Source: Paenibacillus segetis
GTDB taxonomy: Bacteria > Bacillota > Bacilli > Paenibacillales > Paenibacillaceae
Reading direction: 5' to 3'
Assembly (NCBI RefSeq): GCF_014639155.1
Contig: NZ_BMFT01000006.1
Coordinates: forward strand, 1-64,000
DNA length: 64,000 nt
The position numbers and the translations under genes are program-made. Positions 51,966 to 60,917 of the stretch are shown piece by piece. The notes below the pieces were generated by a model. It made no database searches. It was not told the DNA's origin and saw nothing but the letters and a program-made list of their open reading frames with translations. Position 1 is the first letter of the stretch, and each line of letters opens with the position of its first letter.

Positions 51966-52913
51966 TTAAACGGAAGATGCCACAGCTTCATGCTCTAGGT
52001 TCTCAATATATTTCTCACAATCGATAGCGGCCATACATCCACTACCTGCAGCAGTAATCGCTTGACGATAACGAGTATCTTGAACATCACCACAAGCAAA
52101 TACTCCCGGTACATTGGTCTCGGATGTGCCTGGCTTCACGATAATATAGCCATTCTCATCCGTATCAATTGCCCCACCAAGGAAACCCGTATTCGGATGG
52201 TGACCAATCGCAACGAATACACCACTAGCGTTAATAATCTCTTCTTCGCCTGTATCGTTGTTACGAACCTTGAGTCCAGTAACACCCTTCTCATCCGTAA
52301 GAACTTCAATTGGTGTACGGTTCAAAGCCCACTCAACCTTCTCATTACCACGAACACGATCTTGCATAATCTTAGATGCACGCATTTCATCCCGGCGATG
52401 TACTAGCGTCACCTTCGATGCAAAGCGAGTCAAGAAGCCCGCTTCTTCTAATGCAGAATCTCCGCCGCCTACGACGATAATTTCCTTGTTACGGAAAAAG
52501 AAACCATCACAAGTAGCGCATGTGCTCACACCACGTCCAACATTATCTTGTTCTCCCGGAATGCCTAGATACTTTGCAGTAGCCCCGGTTGATAATACCA
52601 ACGTTTCCGTAACCAATTCGCCAAGACCTTCGACCTGTAGTTTAAATGGACGCTGACTCATGTCTACGCTATTTACCCATCCTGTGCGGAACTCTGCTCC
52701 GAATCGTTCAGCCTGTTGACGCATATTATCCATCAATTCTGGACCCATAATTCCCTCAGGAAACCCAGGGAAGTTCTCTACCTCAGTTGTGGTAGTCAGT
52801 TGTCCACCTGGTTGTGGTCCTTCAATCACAAGCGGGTTCAAGTTAGCCCGTGCCAAGTAGATCGCTGCTGTAAGACCCGCTGGTCCCGTACCGATAATAA
52901 TTGATTTATACAT
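51966..52913 (-). CDS. trxB: Thioredoxin reductase
   Basis: A 315-residue flavoenzyme. The FAD site GTGPAGLTAAIYLARA, the NADPH site VVGGGDSALEEA and the redox pair in STCATCDGFFF (Cys-Ala-Thr-Cys) are intact. The last FAD motif GVFACGDVQDTRYRQAITAAGSG is split normally. It passes NADPH electrons to thioredoxin and possibly to the adjacent glutaredoxin. AAGGAGG precedes the ATG. Confidence 0.96.
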   Translation of the reverse strand: MYKSIIIGTGPAGLTAAIYLARANLNPLVIEGPQPGGQLTTTTEVENFPGFPEGIMGPELMDNMRQQAERFGAEFRTGWVNSVDMSQRPFKLQVEGLGELVTETLVLSTGATAKYLGIPGEQDNVGRGVSTCATCDGFFFRNKEIIVVGGGDSALEEAGFLTRFASKVTLVHRRDEMRASKIMQDRVRGNEKVEWALNRTPIEVLTDEKGVTGLKVRNNDTGEEEIINASGVFVAIGHHPNTGFLGGAIDTDENGYIIVKPGTSETNVPGVFACGDVQDTRYRQAITAAGSGCMAAIDCEKYIENLEHEAVASSV

Positions 52914-53047
52914 ATATAAAATCCTCCTTCAGGGGAATTCACTGGAATCTACTTTAATTATGTTTAATAGAGTGAATACTGTCAACATTCGTAGTAGCAG
53001 GGTTCTATGAATATTAAATGAAGGATTGATGAAGCTAATTGTTAAAG

Positions 53048-54985
53048 TTAGCGCAATAGACGTAATCCATTTAGGATAACAAGAATAGTACTACCTTCGT
53101 GTCCTACAACCCCAAGCGGCAATGGTAAGTTTTGCGCAAAGTTCCCTATAATGAGGAGTGTGATGACACTGGCAGCAAAGATCAAATTCTGCTTCACGAT
53201 TCTTCGTGCTCTTCGTGCTAGATCGATGGTCTCTGCAACTCGCTCTAAATCATCATTCATTAGCACCACATCCGCCACTTCTAGCGCGGCTCCACTACCT
53301 CCTCCCCCCATTGCCATCCCTACCGTGGCCGCTGCCAGTGCAGGTGCATCATTTACGCCATCTCCTACCATGACGACGTGACCGTATTTAGCACGTAACT
53401 CACCAATGTGATTCAACTTATCCTGAGGTAAGAGGTCTCCATATACCAAATCGATACCTGCTTCTCTAGCAACAGACTGGGCGGTTCCGCTACGATCTCC
53501 CGTCAACATTACCGTTGTTACACCAAGCTTATGCAACTTGGAAAGTGCCGCCTTAGCCTGTGGGCGAATCGTATCTTTTAGGGCAATCAATCCAGCATAC
53601 TTGTCACCACATTGAATTACAGACACTGTATTGCCGTCATTCACCAACAAATGAAGGTTGTGTCTCAACGCTTCAGGTAAGCTTGGATCATTCTCATCCG
53701 CTTTACCGATACGCCATATCGTCCCCTCAATACGAGCCTCAATTCCCCAGCCCGTTAGGGCTTGCAATTCCTCAGCTGTCTTGATTTCTAGGCCTTCCTC
53801 TTCTGCCTTTCTCACAATAGCACGAGCAAGTGGATGTTCCGACAGATTTTCCGCAGCAGCACAAGCCGAAAGTAATTCTAATCGCTCATAACCATCAGCC
53901 GGAATCAGCTCCGTCACAACGGGTAAACCTGCTGTCAGCGTTCCTGTTTTATCAAACGCAACGACCTTGGTAACTCCCAAATGATCCATGTGTACGCCAC
54001 CTTTAAAGAGCACACCGCGTCTAGCGCTTTTGGACATCGCCGACAACATGGCAGGCATGACGGATGAGACGATCGCACAAGGAGATGCCACAACTAGAAA
54101 TACCATGGCTTTATAGAAAGCCACTGACCAAGCCCAATCTAGGAGGAGTACTGGCAAGATGATGAGCCCTATCGTTACAAGGACTACCCCCTTTGCATAG
54201 ACACCTTCCAAGCGCTTAATAAGTCTTTGCGTTTGAGGCGTCTCATTCTGAGCCTGCTCTACTAGAGCAACGATCTTTGCAAAAAGAGTACCTTCAGCTG
54301 GGCTCGTAACTTCCACGTATAGCGCACCTTCACCATTCAGCGTACCAGCATATACGCCGTCACCTTGCCTTTTATCTACCGGGATCGATTCGCCTGTGAT
54401 GGTTGCCTGATTTACCGATGACCCTCCACTTTGAATGAAACCATCGGCTGGAATAACTTCACCAGGTCTCACCAGAAGTAAATCTCCGACACATAACTCT
54501 TCCACGGTAACCTGCTTCATTCCGCCCCCTTCAACCCGAAGCGCCGTCTCTGGTTTTAATGCAATCAAGGCCGATATGTCCTTACGACTTCGCTCACTGG
54601 CAAAAGACTCCATTGCACCGCTAAGCGCGAAGATAAAAATGAGCATCGCACCTTCATTCCAATAACCTATAGAGGCAGCACCTAGCGCTGCAGCAATCAT
54701 CAGTAGATTAACGTCCAGATCGCGATCCTTAAATAAAGTGATCAGACCTTCCTTAGCCTTCAAATATCCCCCTAGCACATAAGACGCTATATACAGTAGC
54801 ACTGAGAACATTTGTGACCAACTTCCAATCCCCCAAGCAGCCAGCATTAATCCCCCACTACATATCGTTAACAACATCTCCCGGTGGCGTAACAGGGCAA
54901 GTAAAGAAAAACGGGGGCGACGTTTCGGACCTGGTTGATTCGCCGATTTCTGAGTAGCAGGCATAGCTTTGTGTACAGCTTCCAT
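53048..54985 (-). CDS. P1B-4-type metal-efflux ATPase (PfeT/ZosA-like)
   Basis: A 645-residue P-type ATPase without an N-terminal HMA domain. The translocation motif is SPC (VASPCAIVSS) rather than CPC, and the last helices carry HEGST, the marks of the P1B-4 group. The phosphorylated Asp is in FDKTGTLT; VMVGDGVNDAPALAA and TGES are also present. In B. subtilis the P1B-4 protein PfeT exports Fe(II) and is controlled by PerR and Fur; others export Co or Zn. The ATG at 54985 has AGGAGGAG 7 bases ahead. Two Fur-family-like repeats lie in its 5' region. Confidence 0.85.
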   Translation of the reverse strand: MEAVHKAMPATQKSANQPGPKRRPRFSLLALLRHREMLLTICSGGLMLAAWGIGSWSQMFSVLLYIASYVLGGYLKAKEGLITLFKDRDLDVNLLMIAAALGAASIGYWNEGAMLIFIFALSGAMESFASERSRKDISALIALKPETALRVEGGGMKQVTVEELCVGDLLLVRPGEVIPADGFIQSGGSSVNQATITGESIPVDKRQGDGVYAGTLNGEGALYVEVTSPAEGTLFAKIVALVEQAQNETPQTQRLIKRLEGVYAKGVVLVTIGLIILPVLLLDWAWSVAFYKAMVFLVVASPCAIVSSVMPAMLSAMSKSARRGVLFKGGVHMDHLGVTKVVAFDKTGTLTAGLPVVTELIPADGYERLELLSACAAAENLSEHPLARAIVRKAEEEGLEIKTAEELQALTGWGIEARIEGTIWRIGKADENDPSLPEALRHNLHLLVNDGNTVSVIQCGDKYAGLIALKDTIRPQAKAALSKLHKLGVTTVMLTGDRSGTAQSVAREAGIDLVYGDLLPQDKLNHIGELRAKYGHVVMVGDGVNDAPALAAATVGMAMGGGGSGAALEVADVVLMNDDLERVAETIDLARRARRIVKQNLIFAASVITLLIIGNFAQNLPLPLGVVGHEGSTILVILNGLRLLR

Positions 54986-55014
54986 TTCAAAACTCCTCCT
55001 TTTTGTAATAGCTA

Positions 55015-55036
55015 ATTGAGAATGAATACTATTGTT
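55015..55036. promoter_or_regulatory. Fur-family-like operator, proximal copy
   Basis: On the plus strand ATTGAGAATGAATACTATTGTT. It is 17/22 identical to another 22-mer 74 bp upstream and has the GAGAAT hexamer of Fur-type boxes. It is 30 bases ahead of the ATPase start. Confidence 0.4.
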
Positions 55037-55053
55037 AATACCCTGAAAATGAC

Positions 55054-55087
55054 ACATGCCGCCCCGGGAATACCCGGAGCAGCATGT
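55054..55087. other. Hairpin between the two operator-like repeats
   Basis: ACATGC...GCATGT encloses CCGGG-AATA-CCCGG, giving a strong stem in the ATPase leader. No T-run follows, so it is not a simple terminator. Confidence 0.5.
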
Positions 55088-55088
55088 A

Positions 55089-55110
55089 ATTGAGAACGAT
55101 AATCATTGTT
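55089..55110. promoter_or_regulatory. Fur-family-like operator, distal copy
   Basis: On the plus strand ATTGAGAACGATAATCATTGTT, with core GATAATCATTGT. It resembles the GATAATGATAATCATTATC Fur consensus and contains a 12-of-16 palindrome, AACGAT..ATCATTGTT. The 319-base gap between the ATPase and metY holds this, its partner, the hairpin and the metY terminator. Confidence 0.5.
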
Positions 55111-55226
55111 GTACTAGGACAATAATTTTTCCTTAGTGAAACTTTAGCTTTATTCTAAACCTTTTTCTTACTGCTGTAAATATGTGCTGGCAAAGATGTT
55201 TTGGTGACAATTTCTTTCAATAAAAA

Positions 55227-55272
55227 CAAAAAAAGTCGCTGAGCAGGGATTCATATATCCCTATCAGCGACT
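55227..55272 (-). terminator. Terminator of metY
   Basis: On the minus strand AGTCGCTGA...TCAGCGACT (with an inner GGGAT/ATCCC) is followed by TTTTTT. Confidence 0.85.
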
Positions 55273-55304
55273 CTTATTCATTAGCTTAGTTATTCTCGCA
55301 CCAA

Positions 55305-56745
<1,441 letters not shown>

Positions 56746-56793
56746 CATTTTTCCCATATTATCTTATCAGGGCTAGCTTTGTCCAATGAAATC

Positions 56794-57471
56794 TTAGTAA
56801 TTCCCTTCGCCGCTTAGTCCTTGCGCAATGGCTACGCCCGCACTAGTTCCAAGCCGGGTTGCGCCTGCTTCAATCATCGCCAACGCATCCTCGGTCGTCC
56901 GAACGCCTCCCGAAGCTTTCACTCCAATACCAGGACCAACTGTCTTTGCCATCAAAGCCACGGCCTCAACTGTAGCTCCACCTGTTGAGAAACCAGTCGA
57001 TGTTTTCACAAAATCAACGCCGGCCGATACAGCCAATCTACATGCACGAACAATTTCTTCAGAGGTAAGTAGACATGTCTCAAGAATGACTTTCACGAGT
57101 GCTTTGCCCTCTGCTGCCTTCACTACACCGATCATATCCTGAACAACTAGTTCATCATCGCCGGCCTTCAATGCACCGATGTTAATGACCATATCAACTT
57201 CCCCTGCCCCGTCAAGAATAGCCTGCGCCGTTTCGAACGCCTTCACTTTGGGAGCCGATGCGCCGAGTGGAAACCCAATCACCGTGCATACTTTCACCTT
57301 AGGTGTATCCTTTAGTACTTCTGCTGCCGTACTCACCCATACTGGGTTTACACAGACAGAAGCAAATCCGTATTCTTTAGCCTCTAGAGCTAGCTTTATG
57401 ATATCTTCTTTCTTCGCTTCAGCCTTTAACAAAGTATGATCTACTTTAGCTACGATCGATTGTGTATTCAT
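56794..57471 (-). CDS. deoC: Deoxyribose-phosphate aldolase
   Basis: A 225-residue class I aldolase. The Schiff-base Lys is in [11 protein letters not shown], and the partner Lys in [10 protein letters not shown] and the Asp in [12 protein letters not shown] are all present. It splits 2-deoxyribose-5-phosphate to glyceraldehyde-3-phosphate and acetaldehyde in nucleoside salvage. The ATG at 57471 has GGAGG 8 bases upstream. No other deo gene is nearby. The def gene lies 37 bases upstream on the same strand, so the two may share a transcript. Confidence 0.93.
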   Translation of the reverse strand: MNTQSIVAKVDHTLLKAEAKKEDIIKLALEAKEYGFASVCVNPVWVSTAAEVLKDTPKVKVCTVIGFPLGASAPKVKAFETAQAILDGAGEVDMVINIGALKAGDDELVVQDMIGVVKAAEGKALVKVILETCLLTSEEIVRACRLAVSAGVDFVKTSTGFSTGGATVEAVALMAKTVGPGIGVKASGGVRTTEDALAMIEAGATRLGTSAGVAIAQGLSGEGNY

Positions 57472-57507
57472 ATAGGAATCCTCCATGTTCAACTACAATT
57501 ATTTTTA

Positions 57508-58089
57508 TTAATATAAGCTTGCGATTTGTACTCCAGTTGGAAGCTTAAACGGATTCTCTTTATTGATCCGGTCGTAGAACATAATTCCGTTTAAATGGTC
57601 GATTTCATGTTGCATGACGATCGCATCAAAACCCTTATAACGCAACTTAACTTCTTTACCTTCCGCATTCCAGGCCTTAATCTGCACCTTCTCATACCTG
57701 GGAACAAAACCTTGGATCGGCCGATCTACGGAGAGACAGCCTTCACTTTCCGGTATATATACCATGGCTGCAGAGTGGCTAATGATTTTGGGATTGAACA
57801 GAGCAATTTCTTGATCATCCCCTTGATCATCTGTTAACAACGCTGCGAACATGCGTTTATTCAGGCCAATCTGATTAGCAGACAAGCCTACGCCTGCGCG
57901 GAGCTTATATTTTTTGCTAAGTTCAGGGTCTTGACTGTTCTTCAGAAAGAGCAGCATTGACGCCATTTCCTCTTTGTCTTCTTCACTCGGCGGAATACTA
58001 ACTGGCTCTGTAACCGTTCTGAGGATAGGATCCCCTTCACGCACGATATCGTCCATCATTATGATATAGTCTTTTTTAAATTTACTCAT
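57508..58089 (-). CDS. def: Peptide deformylase
   Basis: A 193-residue Fe/Zn enzyme with all three deformylase motifs: GVGLSANQIG, EGCLSV and QHEIDHLNG. It removes the formyl group from new proteins. The size and Q-x-N insertion fit the Gram-positive type II group (YkrB-like). The first ATG is at 58089, with AAGGTGG rather far upstream. An ATG ten codons later would give the length of B. subtilis YkrB and is equally possible. Confidence 0.93.
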   Translation of the reverse strand: MSKFKKDYIIMMDDIVREGDPILRTVTEPVSIPPSEEDKEEMASMLLFLKNSQDPELSKKYKLRAGVGLSANQIGLNKRMFAALLTDDQGDDQEIALFNPKIISHSAAMVYIPESEGCLSVDRPIQGFVPRYEKVQIKAWNAEGKEVKLRYKGFDAIVMQHEIDHLNGIMFYDRINKENPFKLPTGVQIASLY

Positions 58090-58124
58090 AAATTAAAAAC
58101 TCATCCACCTTCGTACTTATTATT

Positions 58125-58140
58125 TGTTCTAGATAGAACA
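58125..58140. promoter_or_regulatory. Inverted repeat ahead of def
   Basis: TGTTCTA-GA-TAGAACA is a perfect 7-bp inverted repeat 36 bases ahead of the def start. It is not a LexA site (the half-sites point the wrong way), and no known regulator was assigned. Confidence 0.35.
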
Positions 58141-58297
58141 TTACATTGAGCTTAGATGTATTTATTATATTATTTTATTGTCATCATGACACTGTAGCCC
58201 TATCAAAATACCTTATTCTTTCTCATCATACAATAAAATGACTCATAATACCGTAGCTAATAGAGAAATGTCCTCGTTCTGCACAAAAGAAAACAGA

Positions 58298-58322
58298 AAA
58301 AAAGCTCCGCACGGAGCTTTTC
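58298..58322 (-). terminator. Terminator of yqkE
   Basis: AAAGCTCCG-CA-CGGAGCTTT is a perfect 9-bp stem with a run of T residues on the minus strand. Confidence 0.85.
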
Positions 58323-58325
58323 GTT

Positions 58326-58583
58326 TTATTTGTATTTATGCCAGTCCATATCACTAGTACTTAACAAATGCTCGAAGTTATTATCCAACTGCTTCTGCTT
58401 TGCCTTGCGTTCTTCCTCAGCTTTGAGCCGAGCTTGCTCCTTACGCTGTTCTTCTTCCCGCTTCATATCCGCCGCCGTCTCTTTCAGCTTGCTGAGTACA
58501 TCGGCACTGAGTAAATCTTTTAACGTAGCTGGTTTATCCTCAGAAGCAACGGGAGCTACATGACGTGTTTTCTTTTTGGCCAT
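58326..58583 (-). CDS. yqkE: YqkE-like small charged protein (DUF3886)
   Basis: An 85-residue protein with the family layout: MAKKKTRH, then PATLKDLLSADVLSKLKETA, a long Lys/Glu coiled coil, and a closing FEHLLSTSDMDWHKYK. B. subtilis YqkE has the same beginning and end. The function is unknown. It has its own terminator. Confidence 0.85.
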   Translation of the reverse strand: MAKKKTRHVAPVASEDKPATLKDLLSADVLSKLKETAADMKREEEQRKEQARLKAEEERKAKQKQLDNNFEHLLSTSDMDWHKYK

Positions 58584-58656
58584 CTTCAGTTCACCTCAGT
58601 TATCTCTGACTTCCCTGTAAGTTCAGAACTAAAGTATCACAGAGTCAAAATCACTG

Positions 58657-59220
58657 TCAACCACGTCCCAATCCAGCTAGAAAGACGTTTAAGTTGAAGT
58701 GGAAGCTGTCCAGCAGATCAAATGGAAGACCGAAACCACCTAACCGCTCCAGTGATGCAAACCCATGAATAAGGCTCCGTAGTCCACGAACAGCATATAA
58801 TGCTTCTTGTTCACTAAGCGAGTAGTCACTCAGTAATTGAATTGCTAGATGAACAAGGGCCTCGCTCGCCCGGCTAAATTCATCATCTCTTTGATCAGCA
58901 GTGATTTGAGCTCCTTCATACAAGCCAGGATGCTCAAAGGCATAATTGATATATGAAGTAGCAAACGCTCGAATCCCCTCTTCACCACTTAGACCCTCTG
59001 TAGCTGCGACAATACGAGTATACAATTGCTCAAGAGCATAGGTAGCTATCCTTCTTCGAAGTTCATCCAGTCCATTGACATGATTGTATAAAGAAGGTGA
59101 ACGAATTCCTAACTTTTGCGCTACGGACGATAAGGTTACGGCACTTATGCCCTGATGATCAGCAATTTCTAAGGCGGCTTGTAGAATCAAATCAGCATTA
59201 AGTCCGGCTCTAGGTGACAT
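58657..59220 (-). CDS. TetR-family regulator with WHG-type C-terminal domain
   Basis: A 187-residue regulator. The N-terminal helix-turn-helix (about 5-52) reads ILQAALEIADHQGISAVTLSSVAQKLGIRSPSLYNHV. The C-terminal ligand domain matches the TetR WHG type (LYAVRGLRSLIHGFASLERLGGFG). It overlaps the upstream MBL gene by 11 bases. Two perfect palindromes at the operon promoter are its likely operators, so autorepression is inferred. Confidence 0.85.
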   Translation of the reverse strand: MSPRAGLNADLILQAALEIADHQGISAVTLSSVAQKLGIRSPSLYNHVNGLDELRRRIATYALEQLYTRIVAATEGLSGEEGIRAFATSYINYAFEHPGLYEGAQITADQRDDEFSRASEALVHLAIQLLSDYSLSEQEALYAVRGLRSLIHGFASLERLGGFGLPFDLLDSFHFNLNVFLAGLGRG

Positions 59221-59953
59221 GATGATGAGTCCCTTCTTCTTTGACAGCTCCGAATTTCCGCTCTGCTATCTTGATCGCTTTCTCAATGGAGTGCTTAGGG
59301 TTCATTATCATATTGCCATGTCCAGCAGCCAATAACGTTGGTTGCAACGCAATGAACTTACGAGCGCTCGCAAGCGCCTCTTGTTTATTCCATGTAGCCA
59401 GAGCCGGGAAGGGGAACCATGGAGTCATCGTGCCACTGACTGCAACACTTGTGCGAGTGTGCATCGCATCGCCTACCACCAATGCACCACTCCGACGATC
59501 CAGCAATGATATTGATCCTGGAGTGTGACCTGGGGTTGCAATGACTAAAAGTGAGCCAATTTCGTCACCGTCTGCAATGAGTACATCAGGACGGGTTTGA
59601 AGTGCTTTGGGCACACCTCCACGGATAGGAGTCTGGGCTTCATTAGGATCGAGTGAGGCATCCCCTTCCATCAACCTCGCATCTCTCGATGAAACGTATA
59701 CTGGGACCTCAGGGAATTGGGACTTTAATGCATCAAGTGAACCAACATGATCATCATGAACATGACTAAGAACAATACGTGTTAGAGGTTTACCAATATT
59801 GTTAATCGCTTGAACAATCCCCTTCGCACTGTAAGGTAGCGCTGCATCAATCAACGTCACCCCCTCTTCTTCTTCAACTAAGTAACAATTAACAGGAAAA
59901 AGCCGCGGGAGAAATGATAATTGAATTAGGTTTCCCTTTTGAATGATTCTCAT
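59210..59953 (-). CDS. MBL-fold metallohydrolase
   Basis: A 247-residue metallo-beta-lactamase-fold hydrolase. SHVHDDHVGS is the metal motif, and further His/Asp residues come in IATPGHTPGS, VGDAM and AGHGNM. It resembles quorum-quenching or detoxifying MBL enzymes, but the substrate is unknown. The gene is first in an operon with its own TetR regulator. AGGAGG is ahead of the ATG. Confidence 0.83.
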   Translation of the reverse strand: MRIIQKGNLIQLSFLPRLFPVNCYLVEEEEGVTLIDAALPYSAKGIVQAINNIGKPLTRIVLSHVHDDHVGSLDALKSQFPEVPVYVSSRDARLMEGDASLDPNEAQTPIRGGVPKALQTRPDVLIADGDEIGSLLVIATPGHTPGSISLLDRRSGALVVGDAMHTRTSVAVSGTMTPWFPFPALATWNKQEALASARKFIALQPTLLAAGHGNMIMNPKHSIEKAIKIAERKFGAVKEEGTHHHVT

Positions 59954-59975
59954 TTTATACTCGCCTCCTAATAAA

Positions 59976-60021
59976 CTAATGCCATTAGCTTTAATTTAAA
60001 CTAATGGCATTAGTTTTGCAA
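59976..60021 (-). promoter_or_regulatory. Promoter with two tandem TetR operators
   Basis: On the minus strand TTGCAA (60016-60021), a 17-bp spacer and TAAATT (59993-59998). CTAATGGCATTAG (60001-60013), the core of a 19-bp palindrome, fills the spacer. A second palindrome, CTAATGCCATTAG (59976-59988), lies 25 bp downstream. The rest of the 365-base gap up to 60318 holds a possible plus-strand -10 (TATAAT, 60089-60094), but no gene I can support. Confidence 0.7.
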
Positions 60022-60318
60022 GCCTATTTTTATTCACAAGGTTATGTTAAACGTTATTGTTGATATTCGAAGCTACGAACGAACGTCCTATAATAAGGGC
60101 AATATCACTGTTCGGAGATGATTTACCCATGGATTTAAAGGAACTGAAGTGACCTTACAAATCCCCCTCTGCAACGAACGAGGAGAAGGAATACGAGAAT
60201 ACCTCATCGAATAAGAAAAATATGTTGATCAAATCGTGCCTGTTTACTGTAACCGACACGAATACCAAACTTAGGCTAGCATCAAACATAAATTATTGCA
60301 GTTAGAAGGGAGTAAGGT

Positions 60319-60747
60319 ATGGCAAATATCGAGCACTTGCAAACCGTAAATGTACCAGCGTCGAAGGTATATGAAACATTAACCACCGCTGAAGGACTGT
60401 CGGAAATATGGACCAATGAACTCATTATTAATAATCAAATTGGCTTTATTAATGAATTTCGATTTGGCAGCAATGACATAACTAAGATGAGAATAGAGGA
60501 ATTGATCACTAATAAAAAAGTCGTTTGGCAGTGTATAGATTCAGATTCAGAATGGATTGGTACGATTATTTCCTTTGATATTCAAGAGAAGAACGGGAAG
60601 TCTTTTATTACTTTGCGTCATACGAACTGGAAAGAAGTAACACCATTTTATCGCTCCTGTAACTACAACTGGGCTATTTTCCTTTATAGTCTCAAATCCT
60701 ATTGTGAAGATGGCGATGGTATCCCCTATCATAAACGTAAGTTTTAA
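60319..60747 (+). CDS. SRPBCC/AHSA1-domain protein
   Basis: A 142-residue START-like protein of the AHSA1 family (MANIEHLQTVNVPASKVYET, GLSEIWTN, TNKKVVWQC, FITLRHTNWKE). Such proteins bind small hydrophobic ligands or assist chaperones; the ligand is not known. AAGGGAG precedes the ATG. It runs opposite to the TetR-MBL operon and is followed by its own terminator. Confidence 0.85.
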   Translation: MANIEHLQTVNVPASKVYETLTTAEGLSEIWTNELIINNQIGFINEFRFGSNDITKMRIEELITNKKVVWQCIDSDSEWIGTIISFDIQEKNGKSFITLRHTNWKEVTPFYRSCNYNWAIFLYSLKSYCEDGDGIPYHKRKF

Positions 60748-60796
60748 TAATTTAAGTTATGCGGCTCATTCCACTCATGGGGAACGAAAGCTTAAT

Positions 60797-60826
60797 AAAC
60801 CACCTTTTCACCAAGGTGGTTTTCTT
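60797..60826 (+). terminator. Terminator of the AHSA1 gene
   Basis: AAACCACCTT-TTCACC-AAGGTGGTTT is followed by TCTTA. Confidence 0.75.
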
Positions 60827-60869
60827 ATGGTCGAATTTCAACATTAGAATTTAACATATCCATTCACAA

Positions 60870-60902
60870 AAGAACTCCGGAATCTAATGATTTCCGGAGC
60901 TC
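60870..60902 (-). terminator. Terminator of the MMPL gene
   Basis: On the minus strand AGCTCCGGAAATC and GATTCCGGAGTT pair around a short loop and are followed by CTTTTG. Confidence 0.7.
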
Positions 60903-60917
60903 TCTACATGAACGCAA

